From Eubacteriales bacterium (GTDB taxonomy: Bacteria; Bacillota; Clostridia; Christensenellales; CAG-138): a stretch of 8,462 nucleotides of DNA. The position numbers were made by a program, and so were the translations under genes. This document shows, in pieces, positions 5,561 to 8,462 of this stretch; the first letter of the stretch is position 1, and the number at the start of each line of letters is the position of its first letter. Where the stretch lies: the NCBI GenBank assembly GCA_028701165.1, contig JAQVRG010000012.1, positions 6,395 through 14,856 of the forward strand. Reading direction: 5' to 3'. The notes under the pieces are model-generated. The model was not told the origin of the DNA and made no database searches. It worked only from the letters and a program-made list of their open reading frames with translations.

Positions 5561-5636
5561 GTAGATATAAAACACGTTTGAAACAAAAGTCGACACGATA
5601 AACGCCCTTTTCATGTGCTGAAAGGGGACAAAGCTT

Positions 5637-7076
5637 ATGCTTGCGTTTGTGAAGACGCTTTTCAAACGATCAAATCCGGCGGAAGCAAGCTGTCATGAAA
5701 GGATACACAAAATGAAGACAATAGAACAAGATCTGGCGCTCAAGCTGGTACACGAGGCAGAACGTATGTCTACGGATGAAAGGAAAGCGCTCGCCGCAGA
5801 ACGTTTGAAAGCTTTAGTGGAGTATGCCAGAGAAAACTCACCCTATCTTGCAAGGCTTTATCGGGATTGTCCAAAGGATTTTGCCCTGTCCGACCTGCCC
5901 ATTACACAAAAATCCGATTTGCAGGAGAACTTTGACGAATGGGTAACGGACCGCGAAGCGAACAGCGCCAAGCTGAAGCTTCATGTGGAAGCCTGCGCCC
6001 GTGAGGGAAGCTCCGCGCCGTTTTTGTCAAAGTATACCTTCGTTTCCACGTCGGGTACCACCGGCACGCCGTTTACGATTTTACGCGACGATTATCACAA
6101 CAAGATCCATGGCGCGCTGATGAGCGAACGGTTTCTGAAGATCGTCGGGGCTGACGCGGTGTCCCCAAGAACGAACAGAATAGCGAGCGTCATCATGACC
6201 GACCCCCGCGTATCCTCCTACGGTTCTTTTCTGCGCTCAAAAAAAGCTGCGGGAGAATACGGGAAGAATATGCTGGCTGTTTCGATCGTGGAATCGATTC
6301 CCAATATCGTGGACGCGCTCAACGCGTATCAGCCCACGGCGCTAACAGGCTATCCTTCCATATTGGCTATGCTTGCCGACGAACAGTTGGCCGGACGCCT
6401 GCGGATACATACCGGCTATGTGCTCTGCTCGGCTGAATTATTGGATCATGCCACGTATGAAAAGCTGTGCCGCGCGTTTCAATGTCCTATATTGAACAAC
6501 TACTGCATGACCGAGGGCGGCGAGGTAGCCTTCGCAAACGGTTTGTGTGAGAACCTGCATTTGAACGACGACTGGATCATTGTAGAGCCTATCGACAAAA
6601 ACGGAAATCCGGCAAAGCCCGGCGCGCTCTCTGAAGCGATACTGGTAAGCGATCTTAGCAACTATATCTGCCCCATCATACGGTACAAGATGTCCGATTG
6701 CGTCATGATCGAGCCGGACCGTGCCTGCACATGCGGCAGCAGACTGCCCATATTGAAAATATCCGGACGGGAGATGCCGCCTCTTCTGTTGTGCGGAAGA
6801 ACGATGTCGCCGTCAGCGCTTGACGCCACCCTCGAAAAAGCGCCCGAGATGCTTAAGTTCCAGATCGCCCGCGTCAGCGAGGATGCTTTGGAGATTCGTC
6901 TTTATACAAAGGACAGCGCGTCCTTTGCGCGCGCGAAAGCCTGGATGGAGGAGCACACACGCGAAACGCTTCAACGATCGGGTTTTTCGGACGTAAAGTT
7001 CAGCGTCGTTGCATGGCAGCCCGTAAACGATCCCAAATGCGGCAAGTTCAAGGTGGTTGTTGACGAGGTAAAGTAA
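5637..7076 (+). CDS. PaaK/F390-synthetase-like adenylate-forming enzyme (ANL superfamily)
   Basis: This 479-residue protein has the layout of phenylacetate-CoA ligase-like enzymes, which activate a carboxylic acid with ATP and usually pass it to CoA or another thiol. Visible motifs are the P-loop STSGTTGTP (137-145), NYCMTEGG (288-295) in the place of the adenine-binding motif, RYKMSD (349-354) with the ribose-contacting Asp354, a CTCG pair (364-367) followed by SGRE, and a C-terminal GKFK (469-472) whose Lys470 fits the catalytic lysine. The ATG at 5637 follows AAAGGGG with good spacing. A second start at 5712 follows AAAGGA and gives 454 residues, closer to the usual length, so the true start is uncertain. 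The acid substrate cannot be told from sequence. No acyl carrier protein or thioesterase is nearby; the next gene, a MATE pump 2 bases on, suggests that a product or toxic acid is handled and exported. Confidence 0.85.
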   Translation: MLAFVKTLFKRSNPAEASCHERIHKMKTIEQDLALKLVHEAERMSTDERKALAAERLKALVEYARENSPYLARLYRDCPKDFALSDLPITQKSDLQENFDEWVTDREANSAKLKLHVEACAREGSSAPFLSKYTFVSTSGTTGTPFTILRDDYHNKIHGALMSERFLKIVGADAVSPRTNRIASVIMTDPRVSSYGSFLRSKKAAGEYGKNMLAVSIVESIPNIVDALNAYQPTALTGYPSILAMLADEQLAGRLRIHTGYVLCSAELLDHATYEKLCRAFQCPILNNYCMTEGGEVAFANGLCENLHLNDDWIIVEPIDKNGNPAKPGALSEAILVSDLSNYICPIIRYKMSDCVMIEPDRACTCGSRLPILKISGREMPPLLLCGRTMSPSALDATLEKAPEMLKFQIARVSEDALEIRLYTKDSASFARAKAWMEEHTRETLQRSGFSDVKFSVVAWQPVNDPKCGKFKVVVDEVK

Positions 7077-7078
7077 AT

Positions 7079-8462
7079 ATGAATACGCGAAACGCACTGC
7101 TGCTCAACCGTAAATTCCGCGAATTTCTTCTGCCGACGATACTGACCTCCACAGCGGTGTCGTTGGCCTCCATTGTGGACGGCATCATCGTGGGCGGCCT
7201 GCTCGGCGAGCGGGCGTTGGCCGCCGTCGGGCTTTCCGCGCCGGCGGTTCTCGCGCTCAACATGCTCTTCTATCTGTTCGCGGTCGGCGGAATCGCCGCC
7301 TCCTCACGGGCAAAGGGCGCAAGGGACACAGATAGCGCCGACCGCTATTTCACACTCTGCATCCTATGGGGCACTCTGCTCTCGGCGGCATACGCGCTCG
7401 CCGTCAGTACTTTCTCCGCACAGATTTCGACGCTGCTTTCACCGGCTGACGCCGATCTTGCTGAACAGGTGCGGCAGTATATTGCCCCGGTGGTGTGGAC
7501 CGCTCCTTTTTTGGCGTTTTCGCTTACCGTCGCCCAATTCTGGAAAAGCGACGGAAATCCCAAGGCAGCTACGCTGGTCGTACTGATTGCAAACGGCGTC
7601 AACCTGCTGTTGGACTATGTGCTAATTCGTTTCTTAGGCACGGGCATCATGGGCGCGGGTCTGTCTACGACGCTTGGCTATCTTGCAGGCGCGTTGGCGA
7701 CGCTGCCCTATTGGCGCTCCTCCAAACGCTCGTTTCACTTTGTAAAAGTGAAAGCTGTGCTGACGCATACGCTGCAAATCATCAAGGGCGGTGCGTACCG
7801 TGCGCTGCAATCGCTGAGCGCCGTTGTGCAAACGCTGGTGATCAACGCTTTGATCGTTTCCATCTACGGAAGCGTCGGCATGACCGCCATGACCGTATGC
7901 AACAACGCGCAGATGATCGCGCTGATCTTTTCCGGCGGCATAACCGAAACGCTCCTGCCCATCCTCAGCACGCTCAGCGGTGAAAAAGATTCCTTCGGCA
8001 TCCGTGCCGCGCTTAAGACGGCGATTTGGGCACTGCTTGGCGCCGTGCTTTGCATTACGGCCTTCTTCATCGCCGCCCCCGGCGCGATGGGCGCCCTGTT
8101 CCATGTAACGGGCGTGGAGGGACGCGCTGTGCTCTATCCCGCGCTGCGCTTCTTTGCGCTGAGCCTTCCCTTCTGCGCGCTCAATCAGCTGTTTCAGAAT
8201 TGCTATGGAAGCACAGGGCGCGGCTGGCTGGCGACGGCTATCCCTGTGGTCGACAGCTTCGTTCTACTCATCGGCTACGCGCTGCTGTTTACAAGCGTCA
8301 ACGGGCATTTGATCTGGCTCAGCTACGTTTGTGCGGAGGCGACAACTGTGCTGCTCGTCTATATCGTGAGCCGTGTTTTACGCAAGAAAGACCCAAGCCT
8401 CAGTGGACTATTCCTTCTCCCTGCGGAGAACGATCAGGACAGATGGGAAGCAACCATTCGGG
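7079..8462 (+). CDS. MATE-family efflux transporter, C-terminus beyond the window
   Basis: The visible 461 residues form a multidrug and toxin extrusion protein, a cation-coupled inner-membrane antiporter. The first half opens with the typical FLLPTILTSTAVSLASIVDG segment (residues 16-34) and helices repeat through about residue 431, consistent with twelve. The second half restarts near residue 235 (LQIIKGGAYRALQ), showing the twofold MATE layout. The ATG at 7079 begins two bases after the ligase stop, with GAGG about ten bases upstream, so translation is probably coupled. The membrane part is complete, yet the frame stays open past residue 461 with a charged tail (LRKKDPS, then PAENDQDRW). 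This hints at a cytoplasmic C-terminal extension that cannot be judged here. The substrate is unknown. Confidence 0.92.
   Translation, partial: MNTRNALLLNRKFREFLLPTILTSTAVSLASIVDGIIVGGLLGERALAAVGLSAPAVLALNMLFYLFAVGGIAASSRAKGARDTDSADRYFTLCILWGTLLSAAYALAVSTFSAQISTLLSPADADLAEQVRQYIAPVVWTAPFLAFSLTVAQFWKSDGNPKAATLVVLIANGVNLLLDYVLIRFLGTGIMGAGLSTTLGYLAGALATLPYWRSSKRSFHFVKVKAVLTHTLQIIKGGAYRALQSLSAVVQTLVINALIVSIYGSVGMTAMTVCNNAQMIALIFSGGITETLLPILSTLSGEKDSFGIRAALKTAIWALLGAVLCITAFFIAAPGAMGALFHVTGVEGRAVLYPALRFFALSLPFCALNQLFQNCYGSTGRGWLATAIPVVDSFVLLIGYALLFTSVNGHLIWLSYVCAEATTVLLVYIVSRVLRKKDPSLSGLFLLPAENDQDRWEATIR

Overview
The window looks like accessory DNA from a moderately GC-rich Firmicute, most likely a gut-type Clostridia. 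The evidence is AGGAGG-type ribosome binding sites, near-consensus sigma-A promoters, an NHLM/NHLP-type peptide exporter, a PaaK-like adenylate-forming enzyme and a MATE pump. No gene fixes the genus.

Bases 1-4920 are read from the minus strand and form a peptide production and export locus. In transcription order it holds a small single-domain cupin (4570-4920), two short genes for double-glycine-leader peptides (4205-4495 and 3927-4148), an intrinsic terminator (3884-3916), and a strong new promoter (3837-3865). This promoter drives a short HlyD-like adaptor (3285-3764), a C39-peptidase/permease/ATPase ABC exporter (1118-3277) and a second permease-type ABC subunit with the NHLM-specific N-terminal region (1-1103, running off the left edge). 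Both peptides have an ExLxx(I/V)AGG leader. Their cores carry the same four-cysteine pattern, CPxCG, 18 residues from the first pair to the second, then CxxC, which resembles a zinc ribbon. The likely scheme is that the C39 domain removes the leader at Gly-Gly while the two ABC subunits and the membrane-anchored adaptor move the cysteine-rich core out of the cell. No modification enzyme is visible in the window.

Bases 4921-5636 separate two divergent transcription blocks. They hold the cupin promoter, a tRNA-Ala(GGC) gene with its own promoter and terminator, and a perfect 60-bp direct repeat. The repeat copies the tRNA 3' end plus its terminator 178 bp downstream. Between the copies lies a hairpin-dense insert bounded by an 11-bp inverted repeat, one arm of which is tRNA sequence. 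A strong promoter at 5532-5560 follows.

Bases 5637-8462 are on the plus strand and hold a two-gene operon. The first gene encodes an ANL-superfamily (PaaK/F390-synthetase-like) acid-activating enzyme. Two bases after its stop begins a MATE-family efflux transporter that runs off the right edge.

The most unusual content is the pair of predicted exported zinc-ribbon-like peptides beside a complete-looking NHLM exporter, and the tRNA-derived repeat with its structured insert.
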